A program made the translations under genes and the position numbers. The notes under the pieces are model-generated. The model was not told where the DNA came from. It worked only from the letters and a program-made list of their open reading frames with translations, and did not search any database. DNA of 64,000 nt from Onchocerca volvulus (Eukaryota; Nematoda; Chromadorea; Rhabditida; Onchocercidae): contig HG738138.1 in the NCBI GenBank assembly GCA_000499405.2, positions 19,941,753 through 20,005,752 of the forward strand, read 5' to 3'. Numbering within the stretch: the stretch's first letter is position 1; each line of letters opens with the position of its first letter. Positions 21,963 through 34,852 of this stretch are shown piece by piece.

Positions 21963-23137
21963 ATTGAGTTAGACTTCAAAACTCAAAATCTTCATGGCAA
22001 ATTTTTATTTTGATTTATTGATGAAAGCTTCAGAAATTGAGATGTTATGAAAAATCATCCCCTTGACTAATGAACTACATGTATTATGAGAATTCAAAAA
22101 TATGGAAGTTTCTAATATGATTATAGATTTCAACAAATAATTTCGTAAGGAAAATCCACCAATCAAATGAAATAACAAAATGACATGAGTTTGTTGCGCA
22201 ATTAATAATGAAAAATATAATGTCGCATTAAATTCTTAAAATTTTTGAAGTACACCTTTAGAAATTAATCACATTATGCCATCAATTATGATAATGAACT
22301 TAAAAGATTGAAGCATGAGAAAAAATGACATGTAAAAATGACATAATTATTCTGTGAATATTCTGCATGCAAAAATAATCAGTAGACAAAATAATTCGAA
22401 AGTAAAACGCATGAAAAACTAGAAAAGGTATATATATATATATATATATAATGATCATAAAAAGTAAGAAATATAGGATGACAAACTAAAGCACTCTGTA
22501 TTTTGTTATTCTATTTTCCTTACTTATATTTTTATGACCATTGTATATATTTGTTAATCATGAAATACTACTGAAATTTTTTTCTATATTCTTCCTCGTT
22601 ATTTGACTGCTTATCGAAAAATTTTTTGTATTCTTTCTCAATGAGGGAAATCAAAATATTGTTCAAGCAATTAAATTTAAGAAACAATTCAGTTGCTTTA
22701 CTTACTGATATAAACTTTTCTCTACCTTCTCAATCTTGTCAAAATTAATCTCAACGATCACCCAAATTTTTGCTTGATTTGAAAGCAGCATACATGAAAC
22801 AATCTATAGAAAATAAAAGAAACACTAAAAAAAAAGAACTTTATCTATTTATCTACATATGCCGACAAAAAGCAGGATTCATTCATTAGTGGAATAAACA
22901 AATGCATTATAATACTAACCATTATCAAAAAATGGTGACATGATACGAGTCAACAACGCTTGAATGAGGTAGTTAGGGGAAATGGAACGAGTTATCATTT
23001 GCATAAAAATTCTCAAAAAATGTTAACAGAATTTATACTTCTCTATCTATTATGCATAAAATTAATAAGCTCTACTGCACTAACTATGGCTGATGAGCAT
23101 GAGAGCAAGAAGCCATTATCACTATCTACGGTAATCA
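21963..23137. other. Intergenic region between DGAT1 and the PAXX-like gene
   Basis: About 1.2 kb between the DGAT1 stop and the next start on the same strand. An exon-like stretch at 22804-22707 (minus) has a good acceptor and donor but fits no neighbouring phase. I call no gene here. Confidence 0.5.
22429..22450. repeat. TA dinucleotide repeat
   Basis: About eleven TA units between the PAXX-like gene and DGAT1. Confidence 0.9.
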
Positions 23138-26100
23138 CTAAAACTGCATAGTTGAATTGCCATATGCATCGACATACTCCAATGAATGTGGATAATGTGC
23201 AACATACCAATCGTGTACATACATCAAAATGCACAAAGGCTGACCAAGAATCAACGATAACCACATAGCGATGTTTCCGGGACGACCACCTTTCAATACT
23301 TTTTCAGTAAAAATACTGAGGGGTATTTGTGCCATCATGCAGAGATATGCCCAAAAACGAAACATATGGAGTGGCACTGACACCTGAAATATATAAAGAT
23401 TAATTTAACTTTTCCTTCGATTTATTTCTCTAAAAATCGCAACCATAAAAAGTCGGTTTTACAAATAATATAAACTAACAAAATAATAAATTTTGCTATT
23501 TCATCAAAATCTTAAGATTTCAATATAATATTTTATTTGTCATTGAGATGCGATCAACAAAGAGCACAATCATCTTGAGTTACTTATCTTCATTTGGATC
23601 ACAAAAACTAATGCCATTAAGACTGCTTATACTCTGCAACACTTTTTATAATTTCCTTAGCAAAACAGTCAGTTCTTGCTAATTTAATGAGTTATTGTTA
23701 TCAGGAAGGGTTGATACATCTGTGCTTCAAAGAAATCCCCAGTCGAATTAGCCATACAGTAAATACTTGAAAAGGGAGAACAGCAGAAATGATCAATCCT
23801 TAACTCCATGATTCCTTTATCTAGCTTTTAGAATCTCAAGCCTGACAAAGTTTGTTTGCACAGTAACTAAAAAGCTATCACCCTTTACTTATTCCCTCGC
23901 CTGAAAAACGGGAAAATGACGAATTGATCATTAACAAAATAACCTACTTTATAAAGAGTTTTGAAAAGAAAGTTGCAAAAATATAAAAAAGGGGAAAGGA
24001 TGCTGGACTAGAAGTGAAACATTATGGTTAAGACTTCGAAGTTCAATGCATATCTCATTAGTTTCTATTTCCAATCGATCTTTAACAAAGATTATTTAGG
24101 AAAATCGCAAAAAAAAAAAATGGAATATCAAACAATAACAGATTAATACTTCTGTTTCTGTTTATGTATGTAGTTAATTATGAAACCAATAAAATGAACG
24201 AACTCTATCATCATTTTTAATCATAAAAAAATTTCATTTAATTCACTTGCAATGTATCTGCAATTACGGCGGCAATGTTACGATGTGCTAGACAAGTATA
24301 TCAATGATAATTTTTTGATTTCAAGGCATCTCGATATATTAACCTCCTCTGGATATTAATTCTGCATAAGTTCAAGTGAAAAAATAGTAACAATACTTTA
24401 TAAATATGAATATCACTAACCAGATACTCATGAAAAAATGCAGACACGAAGAAAACAGCGCATGCTGCATTCATTTTACTGAAACCGTTAAATACCATTG
24501 GCCAGTAGATATGTCGAAGAGCCCAACGATGTACCGGTATATTCCATGTCTTCCAAAATACTGCCAAAGTTTCTGCATTCCAGAAATCTCTGAAAAAACT
24601 GCATCCTCTCAATACTACAATAACCTAATACTATATACTGCGACCTAGATTTCTTGCTCCTAGACTTCGACTTTTTATTAATTCATAATCTTCCATTTAA
24701 AATTAAAGGAAAAAAAATCAAATTCAGCACCGTAATGATGTGAGATGTGAGACAACTGTAGGAGCAACTGTCTCATTCCATTAATTGTATTTATGGGTCT
24801 AGCGAGAAAAAAAAGTCACAAGACCAGTCAGCAAAAAAATGGAGACATACTACAATAAACAGTATGCAAAGACTAATCCAGTAGTTCTGATCTATACCAG
24901 AATCCATAATTAGAATTTTGGATACGATATGTCACATTTCTGATTGCAATAAAACCCTATATTCTTAACATAGTTTGATAAATTAAAGTCCGAGTAATAT
25001 TAGTCATCTCTGATAAGATCATGACTGCATGATTTTGCTATTTTATGCTCTTGATCTATTATGTCATCTATAAAATTTCTTTTAACTCACAAATAGAATT
25101 GTCTATCAGCAAATTCCGTCAATTCAGCGATAAGGTTGAGAAAAGAATGGAAAATTGTATAGAAGAAAATGAGCCAAATTATGTGATTTGGCACAGCCAA
25201 TTTAAGAACCCTTTCGATGCAAAGGCTAAAATTCATCGTTGTAAATGGTTCCACGCTATTTCGTAACAGAGGCACTACCCACTGTTGGCACAAAGCTGTT
25301 ATGATCAGTGTCAGACAAACGAACTGAAATGTACGCTTACATCTATAAATTAAATCAAACCACTAAAAAATTTAAAATGCTATGAAACCATTTTTAAATT
25401 AGCATAACTTTTTAAAATGTTTCTTTCAGAATTTCAAAATTAGATCGTATGGAAATTAAAAAATAAAATTATTGAAAGTAAGCAAGTGAAAAATCAGACC
25501 TCAGCAGTTCGCTTCATGATAAACGATTTTCTTCGTCCATTTGTTCGTGGAAATTGCAATTCATAGCACAAAGTTGGAGCAAATATGAAGTAATATAAAT
25601 TTTGTAGTGTTAAATTGTGTGGATATATTAGCAAACTTTCTTTCTGCAAAGCAGAACTTCAAACTTTTTTTTTTTAATTTGTGAATCCTATTTACTTCGA
25701 TATATTTTTCACTGAACAACTTTCTTTAGGAAAGTGAAAAGGAAAAAAGAATTTGAAAGCAAAAGAAACATCAACAACTGGATCAGTTTTGAAAAAACTT
25801 GGAGATCAAAAATTTAGGAATTGAGAAATAATTTAAAGGGAAAAATATAAAAGGAAAGTTAAGAGTGCAAATTAAATTTTTCATTTTCAGAAAAAATGTG
25901 AACAAAACAAATCAAAGAAAATTGAAGCATAGCAAGTTCGGTAAGAGATAGAAGATCAATGAGCCAACCATACAAAACTAGGCAATAACTGCCAAAATAG
26001 TGCATACAAGAACAAAAAAACGTAAAAATTCATAAACACAAAGCGAACGAATGATTTTTTTAAGATAAGGAGTCATAACCACACAAGTCACCATATCAAC

Positions 26101-28118
26101 ACAAAGAAATGCTGTCTAGGATCCACTTCACTCACCCCTCAATCCAAAGTTATCGACTTTGACCAATAATTTTCGAAATTATGATATGAAATGCCATTAC
26201 GAAAATTTTATTTAATACTTTCATAATAAAAAAAATTGATAAGATTTATATAATAATATAAAGGGTATTATTTAGTATAGACAAGCTTGTAGACAATTAT
26301 TAAAGCTGAAGTTATTAACGGTAAATATAAATAAAGGAAATTATTCAAAACAGACAAGCTTGTGGAAAATTATTAAAGCTACAGTTATTTGACTGGTTCG
26401 GACAAGTGCAAATGTTGATTATTAAAAATATAAATAAAATTAAGAAAAGCAATAGACAAAAAAGTAAAATAATGACTAGAAAAAAAAGAAAAAAACAATC
26501 ACCGGCCAGTCTTGGTAGTCACTGCACGTTTCATGCGATACCGAAAGCTCATTTCTAAGTTCATCTTTCAATAGCTGCTAGTACGTAAACTACTCCTAAA
26601 ATCTATCAGTATCTAAAAAACTGAGATAAAATGAATAATGAAACAATGAGGTTTTGAAATAATCAAACATTTTCATTGAAAATGCTAACAGCTATACAGT
26701 CATGAATTAATGAAATCATCAGAATTAAAAAAAAAAAAAAGGAAAAAAAAAATAGATTTATTGTTAAAAAAATCAAGTCTTGCAAAGTATACTCACTATT
26801 CTTTAGAAAACATTTCACTTGATGATTAAAGTGTTGAAATATTACGAAATCAAAAAGGAACAAAAATTAAACAAATAACGAAACTCCAAAACTAAAACTG
26901 TAAGAAAACTCTTACTTCACTTTTACGATTTTTCTTCTTCATATTCGTACACCTATACCAATAGTTCACATGAGCATATGATGTAAGCTTCAGAAATAAT
27001 ACTACATACACCGACAGTGAAATGACTGAATGTAATGGATAACTCTGAAAACAAGTTATGATGAAATCGAATTAAAACCTGATAATTCCTAGCATATAAA
27101 ACCTAATTAAGTGTGTTGGAAAATAAGTTGTGACTATTAATTCCAAAGTTACTTGCAAAATCCATGTGACTGCAGCAGGTAAGGATATATGCAATGAAAA
27201 TATGCACAAATAGAAGACGAAAGCCAGTTGATTATTAAGCCACTTCCACGCTGAAAAAAAAAAAAAAAAAAACTGCTCAGTAAATTTTGCTTAGAACTTA
27301 AAAAACCAAATCTCAGTGCCTTTCGGTTTTATAAAAGAGCAGAAATACCAATTTATGAAAGATTTCAAGTGATTTAAGATCAAACTTTAGATTGATTCCA
27401 TTAACATACCCATCAATTTTTCCACAATAAAGACAATGAAAATGGATATGTTTGACATGAGCACCATTGCCAGATTAGGCCATTTCCACCATGGATCCGT
27501 TAAGTGGAAGTAAATCCAACTAGTTGGTGATACCAACACTCCATATCTACGAAATTATCTTCAAATGAAAAATCCCGATTAGCAATAACTTGACCAGCAT
27601 TAGGTTTTATCACTTACTTTATGAGGTTTTCAAGGGCAAGACGACCATTTGATACAAACAGAAGAAGAATTGAAAGATTAAAAAATCCTCGATAATCCTT
27701 CCATCCGGAACTCCCACTGAATAGTGAATCTTGCATAACATGAACTGACTTTTCTAGATCGAAGCCATTTCTGTAAAGGTGTTCAGTTCAGAAAAATTGT
27801 AGTCGGGATATGTTAAATACATGGCAAAATATAAGCTGGTTAAGAAAAAAAGATATAATTCATGTAAGTCGAATGGAATAGAGAATTTTCAACTTGAAAT
27901 TCACTGAAAGCTAGAATAATTATAAAACATCTAACTGATATAGACAAATGGATTTATAATATTACACAATAACTTAATATCAAATAAGCGAAAATACGAG
28001 AAAATAAAACTCACCTTTCGAGAACAGTTGAAAAGTGATTTGATGATGAAGAAATATTCGCATCATCTGTCTGCGAAAGTGATCGTCGATTTCGTAACAA
28101 ATACTTATGATCCCCCAT
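23138..28118 (-). CDS. DGAT1: Diacylglycerol O-acyltransferase 1 (MBOAT family), complete
   Basis: Nine minus-strand exons (28118-28015, 27770-27618, 27546-27410, 27250-27153, 27044-26916, 25643-25500, 25323-25091, 24589-24421, 23383-23138) join in frame to 470 residues; human DGAT1 has 488. It catalyses the last step of triacylglycerol synthesis, acyl-CoA plus diacylglycerol, in the ER membrane. Visible family blocks: [15 protein letters not shown] and [14 protein letters not shown] near the N-terminus; [33 protein letters not shown] [29 protein letters not shown] (the FYxDWWN motif with Trp to Phe at one position); and [18 protein letters not shown], which carries the catalytic His of MBOAT enzymes. 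Many hydrophobic segments fit a multi-pass protein. SOAT/ACAT is the alternative, but the [16 protein letters not shown] block and overall length favour DGAT1. Start: ATG of [13 protein letters not shown], a short cytosolic head with Arg-Arg as in the family. Confidence 0.95.
26266..26389. repeat. Two-copy imperfect direct repeat, period about 73
   Basis: A block with ACAAGCTTGT at 26281 recurs at 26354. About 48 bases around each copy match with a few substitutions. It lies in the intron between exons 5 and 6 of DGAT1. Confidence 0.75.
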
Positions 28119-28501
28119 TCTTCCTAAAAATTTCAAGGAAGTTATGGAATTTAACAGAGTTAGAAGTATGAGGCGATTGCTTCTTGAATAAAAATGGGAC
28201 AATTTTTGCTTTCCTTTTGAAGCATAGAAGTATGTTGGAGGTAATATATTTTCAAGCACAGAAATATTTCACCAATCTCAGGAATATCGAGAAGCCGTGA
28301 TTAATGGCTGAAACATTTTCAATTAATATTTTAGCAAATCACATCAAGATTTTCTTCGGGATATACAAGCTGTCTCATTTCAAGAAAAACTCATTACGAA
28401 TTTTACGAAGCCATAATATTTCGTAAAAAAAAACTAAATATTCGTTAAATGGTGCAGCAAATTCGGAAAAATAAAAATAAAACGAATCGCAGTAGACTCA
28501 G

Positions 28502-28990
28502 ATGCAATACCAGAGTTACGGCGGGTTTTTGTACTTATTATATATGCGTATCCGCTGTGCCCTTGCTATTTCTTTCATTTCCTTATCAATCTCTATTGTC
28601 TATTCATTAATAGCACCATTTATCACCGTAGCAACAGCTGCAAGCACAACGTTCTATTTTCAAAGTTTTCTATACCACTACGCCCACTCCATTTCTGATC
28701 ACTTCACTTTGGCAGCTCTTCCTGTGAATTTTATCCTATTTGGTGAAGAGGACAGTGCTGAGCTGAGTCGTAAGGAATCAATACTTGTAAGGATGAATTC
28801 CCGATTTCCTCATAGCAGACAGGACGTCAATCAACGTGAAATACGTATAAAACTGCCACCTCACAACTGCCTTCGAAAGAAAGACAACAAGACTGAATTA
28901 TCATTTCCCATTTTTCCCTTCGAAATTCCCGCGGCACTATTGCTCGTTCAACTTTTCATGCATGCAAATTTGTATCCCAAGTTGATATGA
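28502..28990 (+). other. 162-codon open frame of unknown status upstream of DGAT1
   Basis: The longest uninterrupted frame in the window lies divergent to, and about 380 bases upstream of, the DGAT1 start, in a locally less AT-rich stretch (~28.5-29.3 kb). The translation begins MQYQSYGGFLYLLYMRIRCA. It has two hydrophobic segments in the first 75 residues and a basic, Pro-containing second half. I recognise no motif. It could be a small single-exon membrane protein, part of a multi-exon gene, or a chance frame in promoter sequence. Confidence 0.25.
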
Positions 28991-30196
28991 GTAAAGCCAT
29001 CCGTTGTGGAATTCTTGCTTGAGATCGGAAGGAGCAACGATGGGAGAGCCAGGAAGGGAGTAGCAGTATATCAGATTAAAAAGGGAGTATTAATAGGTCA
29101 GGCCAGGAAGAGAAGCATTCATCTCTGAGAAAAATTGAATTTGTCAAGTCTTACCGTAGGAGAGTCCTAATGTTGCAAAAGTTGTTGCTTATTGCCGCAC
29201 ATTTGCAATTCTTCCTATGCAAATGCTCTGCAAGCACACTTATAAATGAATGAAGATGATGAGATGACAGATATTCCTTAGTTGGTCACTTGGCTGACGC
29301 TTGTCGTAGGCAGCGTTCTATTGGTGAACTTCAGTATCCATCCATTCGGCAATTATTTGTGATGCAAAGGTTTAGTTTGTTGCAGAATTGCCAAATTGAA
29401 GGATCTTTTGAAAAATACGCTATGTAATAAAAGAATGAAATTTAATAAAATGATCAATTAAAATGTAGTAAACGAACGAATTCCCTAGTGCAATATTAAT
29501 CAATTAATCAGTGTTGATGAACATTCATTAATACTTTGTTTGATCAATTAGTTAATAGAATGTTTAGGTTTTGGCTTCTAAGGCGATAATTCAACATTTA
29601 TCTGTCATTACTGATGACTTTGGGCATTTTTTCATTTAGCAACGCAATAAAGTCAGACGTTAAAGTTTCAAAAAAAATTTCATGCCTTCCCGCAGTTTCC
29701 TTCTTACAAGTTTTACGCAACAAAAAATTTGTCACTGCTAATTGTAACACGAACATATTGTAATAGAAGTGATATTTCTTCCAGACGAGATTTCTAAATC
29801 CTGGAAAAGATCACTCAGAAAATGAGCCATGGATTGCAGCACTAACACATGTGCAAAGAATACTAAATTGGATTTTTAAAAAATATAAATTGAGCGCGCA
29901 GTTTTTGCTATTATCAGAGACAGGATTATGCATATTATTAAATGTATTATTTGTAGTAGTTATGAAAGAGTCAGATAATTTGCCTTGCGATTTATTTGTC
30001 CATTCAATTTTAAACTTTTAAGATTTATTAAAACACAATCAACTGAAGACACAATATGCTTAGAGTAACTTAAACGGATTCCAACTTAAGTTTTTTTTTA
30101 AAGCAAAATTTAAATTTTGCTTTCAGAAGACAGCTAAAAAGAACCAAAGACAACGAAGAACCAGTACGTTCAGCAAGGAAAAGTGAATCAAAAATT
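28991..30196. other. Intergenic region between DGAT1 and the pseudokinase gene
   Basis: The first 350 bases are comparatively GC-rich, then AT-rich sequence. No supported exon. It probably contains the promoters of the divergent DGAT1 and pseudokinase genes, but I see no element I can name. Confidence 0.5.
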
Positions 30197-33100
30197 ATGT
30201 CTGCCACAACGACGACAAGCAAGACAACTGTCGAAAGCAAATCTTCTTCCGAAGTTGTTGCAGCTTATGGCAAAACTAATTGCTTTATGAAAGCTTTCCT
30301 GCTCCCCAATTAACATCTCGTTTTATATTTGTTTAATCCCAAATTTAAATTTTTATCCTAAATTCTAAATTTAGCCTTATAATAATGAAGATTGGCTATA
30401 CTTGTAATTATGAAAAGTCCATTTTTGATTTATATGAATTTCTTACTTTTTCATTCAGGAAAATGAGCAATCCGGAATTGAAGCAGAACTGCCAATAGAT
30501 GTAAAGAAAAAAATCTTCTTGAAAAATGGGGGAATAATTGAAATTGATAAAAAACGGTGCTTTTCGAATTTTGTATTCTAATAAGCGCAAAAATTCCGAA
30601 ATCATGCCGAATACAAAGATCAAAAACGAATTATTCTTGTTAATTCTAATCATTTTCGGGAGGTTGATAAGTGATGATTAGAGGGAAAAGTTGCTTTGTC
30701 AACTCTATCTAATTGGCAAAGTTTTCACTAATTCTGAAAATTTTGTCCTAGTTTTTTTTTTTTAAAATCATCAACCGAAAAGATCCGATGGGCATTGCAA
30801 ACATTTTATTCAACTGAATTAATTCTCATAAGGTAAATTAAATATAAATGAATTTTAACTTCAAAAGATTTTCAGTTACACTGTAGATGGACCAATAAAA
30901 GGTGATTTTGGCATAGTTGGTCTAATGGAGAGAGAAAATTCAAAAGCATTGTTTGCTTTGCATTATGAAGCGCGAAACAGCAATATCAAACGGCTACAAG
31001 TCTGATAAATTTGTTAACATCTACTTCCTTGATTCAAAAAATTAAGATTATTGCTGTGTTTTAATTGATGTTCCGAGTTTTATCTGCAATATAAGCGCCC
31101 GTCAAATTACTATTAGAATATGAAGCAGAACAAATTACCGGCCATTCCGCAGGAAATATCTGTTTCCTCTACACCTTTGTCAATTACTGCTAATAAAATC
31201 GCATCAGATGGAATAACTTTAATGTGTTTTATGACTTCATTCCACACAAAATAAATCATTTATCTCAGTGATCCTAAATCTTAGATAGATTTTAAGACCA
31301 TGAAATATGGTTTGTCATGTTAGTATTTTAGAATGTCGTATAATATCTTAAATACATCAACGATATTTTAAAATACTAAAAGCCTGAATGCCAGAATAAT
31401 TTTCTAGACTTACCAGTTTCAAATGCTTAAATACAATTATAGGTGGAAATAGATGTATTGAAAAATAGCACAAAAGTTGGAAAACTCGTGCATGTTACTT
31501 CTTTAATTTCGCATGGAAAGAATGCGAAAGTTAATATACAGTATTTCATGACTAAAATGGTAAGCTGTCTTTACTAAGTACTGCAGTTGAACTGGAAATA
31601 ATAGTTAAAATAATATGGAATTATCAGTGGAGCAAAGTTTCAATCAGTGTGCTGTTATGTTCTTTAAAAAAAAAGTGAATCATGCAAAATTATCAGTAAT
31701 ACGCCAAAGATCACATCGGTTTTTTCCAGTTGAATCCTATTCTTCCTTTTTATATAACATTTTTATCTAATTTATTCTTGAAAACACCAGTGTTAAAATT
31801 TAATTAAATCCCGGATTGGAATTATAATTAGTACCAATAAATCCTTTCAATTATTGCTAGTTTTCGTTGAATCCATGTCAGAGTCATCCTACTAATTCAC
31901 TAACATTTTCAATGACGGTTATTCGGACTAATTATTGCATTTTTTCTTTTAGATTGATTTAAAATTCGATCTTTTATACAACTGAAACACGGGTCCAACA
32001 TTAGCAACTTAAATGGTACCAGACCTATTTCCCTAAAGGCAAACTGAAATTGTCCTAGATGCTAGTTACTGATGATTTGTCTCATAATGCAAGAACTTCA
32101 ATCTACAGTTTGGCGAAACGATCAGGGAGCTTCGTGATAGACTTGGAGAATTTTCCATTGCCACAAGCCTGAAGCTTTCATATTTGACTATTGAATGCAT
32201 CGAAGAGCTTCACAGAATTGGATTTATTCATCGAGGTAGAATTAGATTTTCAGTTTTCATATCTTCACATTCTTTCTCTTTTTCTCATTTTTCTGTTAGA
32301 TTTTTCATGACAAATTCTTAAATTTACGTTCAAACGATTCAGTAAGAACAAAGATTTAATGTATATTTTATTAAGATTTTTTCTTTATAAGATATAAAGC
32401 CAGCAGTTTATGCGATTGGATTAGAAGCAGAGGAAAGTCAATTGTTTCTTTTTGGATTGGGCCTCGCACGGCGTTACAAGTCAGCAAATAAAAATACATC
32501 AATGTATGTAAAACCTTGCAAATATTCGCATCTTCGTAGACAGTTTTTGATTTATGCCAAGTTTGCTTTTTTTGATTTCGCGACAGCGAGTTATATTTTG
32601 CAAAATCCAAATGAAATCCAACTTTCTCGATTTTACTCCATCAAATAACTAGTTTAATTTTCCTTGGCTCAACGCTTAATGTCTGTGATCGTTGGTACCT
32701 TCAGAAAAAAACGTAATAAAGTGCATCGAATGGGTAATATCCGTTACATGTCAAGAAGCTCTCACAAATGGATGGAACGTTCACGTAAAGATGACCTGGA
32801 AAGTTGGCTTTATATGATTGTTGAGTTCTTCCTGAAGACATCATCACTGCCATGGGAGGATGAAAAGAATTATGATAAGGTGCTGAAAGCAAAAGAAGCT
32901 TTCATGACTAACGGTAAGACATTGACATCAAAATAAGCTTGATTAGTTTTGTTCCCGAAGAATCCCGTCTATTCCCTCTTCAGTGATGTTACACGTTTAA
33001 AATGCTTAGGCTTAAAATGCGTGCTTCAATGATGATACAATGTAATACACCAATGATTTTGAATCTTTTGCATATTTTAGTATATTATGGTTATTCTAAA

Positions 33101-34852
33101 AGAAATACTTAGCAAGTATTCAGAAGTAAATGAATTTTCCAGTTTACGAATTATTGAAAATCTCACGTTTTCCTTTGTTGATGATTTCAGAAGAAATAAA
33201 TTTCAAGTTAAGTAGTTCATTTGGCACTGTTCAATTCTCCAAAATAAATTGCTTCAAATAAGCTGTTTGCCAATATCCTTAATGAAAATTATAAATGGCT
33301 TAATATTTTAAATCATACCTTATGTTTTATTGTTATGCTTCGAAAAATTTCCATTTTTACATACACTTTACATTTTACAGGTTATCTCAAAATATTTAAA
33401 AAATGCAAAGGATTGCCAGCTGGTGTAAATACTATAGTACGTCAAATAAATACTTTTCAATATGAAACAAAACCAGATTATCATTTAATCAAAAACATTT
33501 TCCGGAATGCTATTCTACAGGGCAATTATAAGGTTCTTCGCATTATTGTGAAGTTTTGAAACAAAAAAATTTGAAATTGGAGGAAATTCAGAATCCCTCA
33601 TTTCTTCGAAATTTTCTTTTTTTTTCTTTCATTCAAAAAGTTTAACAGCAAACAAATCAATTTTTTTATAGAATACTCGAAAATGAATAGATATAAATCA
33701 AAATTGGAATTGAAGTCTATCCAAATCAGAGAAAATTTGGAGTGGACATATTGAATTTGAGAATCAATTTGCATTACTTCCCAGATTATCTCGGATTTAA
33801 TTAATTTGTTGCAATAGATTAAATTTTATAATTTCATTAACATATAAATTACAAACATGCAACTATCCTGCATTTGTATGTACCAATGACATTTCTCTGC
33901 AAAACGAATTCAGATTTCATATTTCACTATTTTATCATTTAAAACTACAATTTTTCACGCCTAAACAATGATTATTCATGAGAAATGGAGCTTGTCATTT
34001 TTATTCTCTTGGCTTTTGAAATGATATTCAGCCGAAGTATCGTATGATTATGATTCTCAAGAACTAATATTCATTACAGTCTGAAAAATTGGATTGGCTA
34101 AAAAACAAAGAAGGTGAAATATTACGAGCAGGTGCGTGCGAATCCAAGATTTTTGGCGAAAAATCTGAAAGAGAAAAAGAACTCAGTCAGCGATCCGAAG
34201 GGTCGATTAAGCAAACAAAGGAGGAGGAATATGATTTGATGCCAAAAGGTGGTGTTGAAGAACGATCCGTATTTATGATGCCAAAAGCAAACCGTTCCAG
34301 CGGTATGTTGGAATAATTTCTGGAGAATGAAGAATAAGTTGAAAGAATAAGGTCGAATGTAGGAGAAAATGAGGTGAAATTAATTGACTAGTATTGTTTA
34401 GTAATTAATTGGTTAACTCATTTTTCTGATTTGGTCCATAACTTTCGCAACATTTGAATCGCTTTTTCAAAGTTTTATTGGCTGTTTTTTTTTCTTTTTT
34501 TTTCTTTTGAACTTTGAGTTCTGCAGAAAATTAAGCACCAGACTATCAAGTTCAACAAAGCTCGGTCATATGAACGAATGCTAGTAGCATGATTAGTGCT
34601 AGTGGTAATAAGAACTTAATAAACTTTAAGGCAGTAAATAGGATAAGAAGATTTAAAATTTCGGAAGTTTTAGCGGTGCCATAAATATGGTTTTTTAATA
34701 AACTTTTCAAAATTTCAGTAGAATCATTAAGTCCACAACAAATGAAAAGTTCTTACTACACGCCTTCGATCAATGCTAGCGAAACTTATTTGGCATCGAA
34801 AACTCACAAATCAAAATCTGCGAAAAAAACTAAGAAATCACGCAAATCTTGA
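30197..34852 (+). CDS. CK1/TTBK-like worm kinase relative, predicted pseudokinase (450 aa)
   Basis: Ten plus-strand exons (30197-30253, 30459-30556, 30876-30999, 31443-31559, 32109-32235, 32392-32503, 32705-32913, 33381-33532, 34080-34302, 34719-34852) join with consistent phases to 450 residues. The CK1 framework is clear: FLKNGGIIEIDKKRYTVDG, ECIEELHRIGFIHRDIKPA, a DDLESWLYMIVEFF segment and LPWEDEKN. The catalytic residues are damaged. The Gly-rich loop reads GPIKGDFG. The VAIK Lys is His (ALHYE). The catalytic loop is HRDIKPAV, losing the metal-binding Asn. The DFG motif is FGLGLA, losing its Asp. The C-terminal 100 residues are highly charged (Lys/Glu/Ser-rich) and end KKTKKSRKS. Nematodes carry large CK1/TTBK-like families, many male-germline expressed; that tissue role is only an analogy here. 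Exon 1 uses a GTTGTT donor that is not strongly consensus, so the extreme N-terminus is less sure. Confidence 0.85.

Noticed and set aside
22707..22804. Exon-like stretch on the minus strand with good splice sites
   Set aside because: Its phase cannot join the PAXX-like first exon without hitting a stop, and the translation matches nothing; called intergenic.
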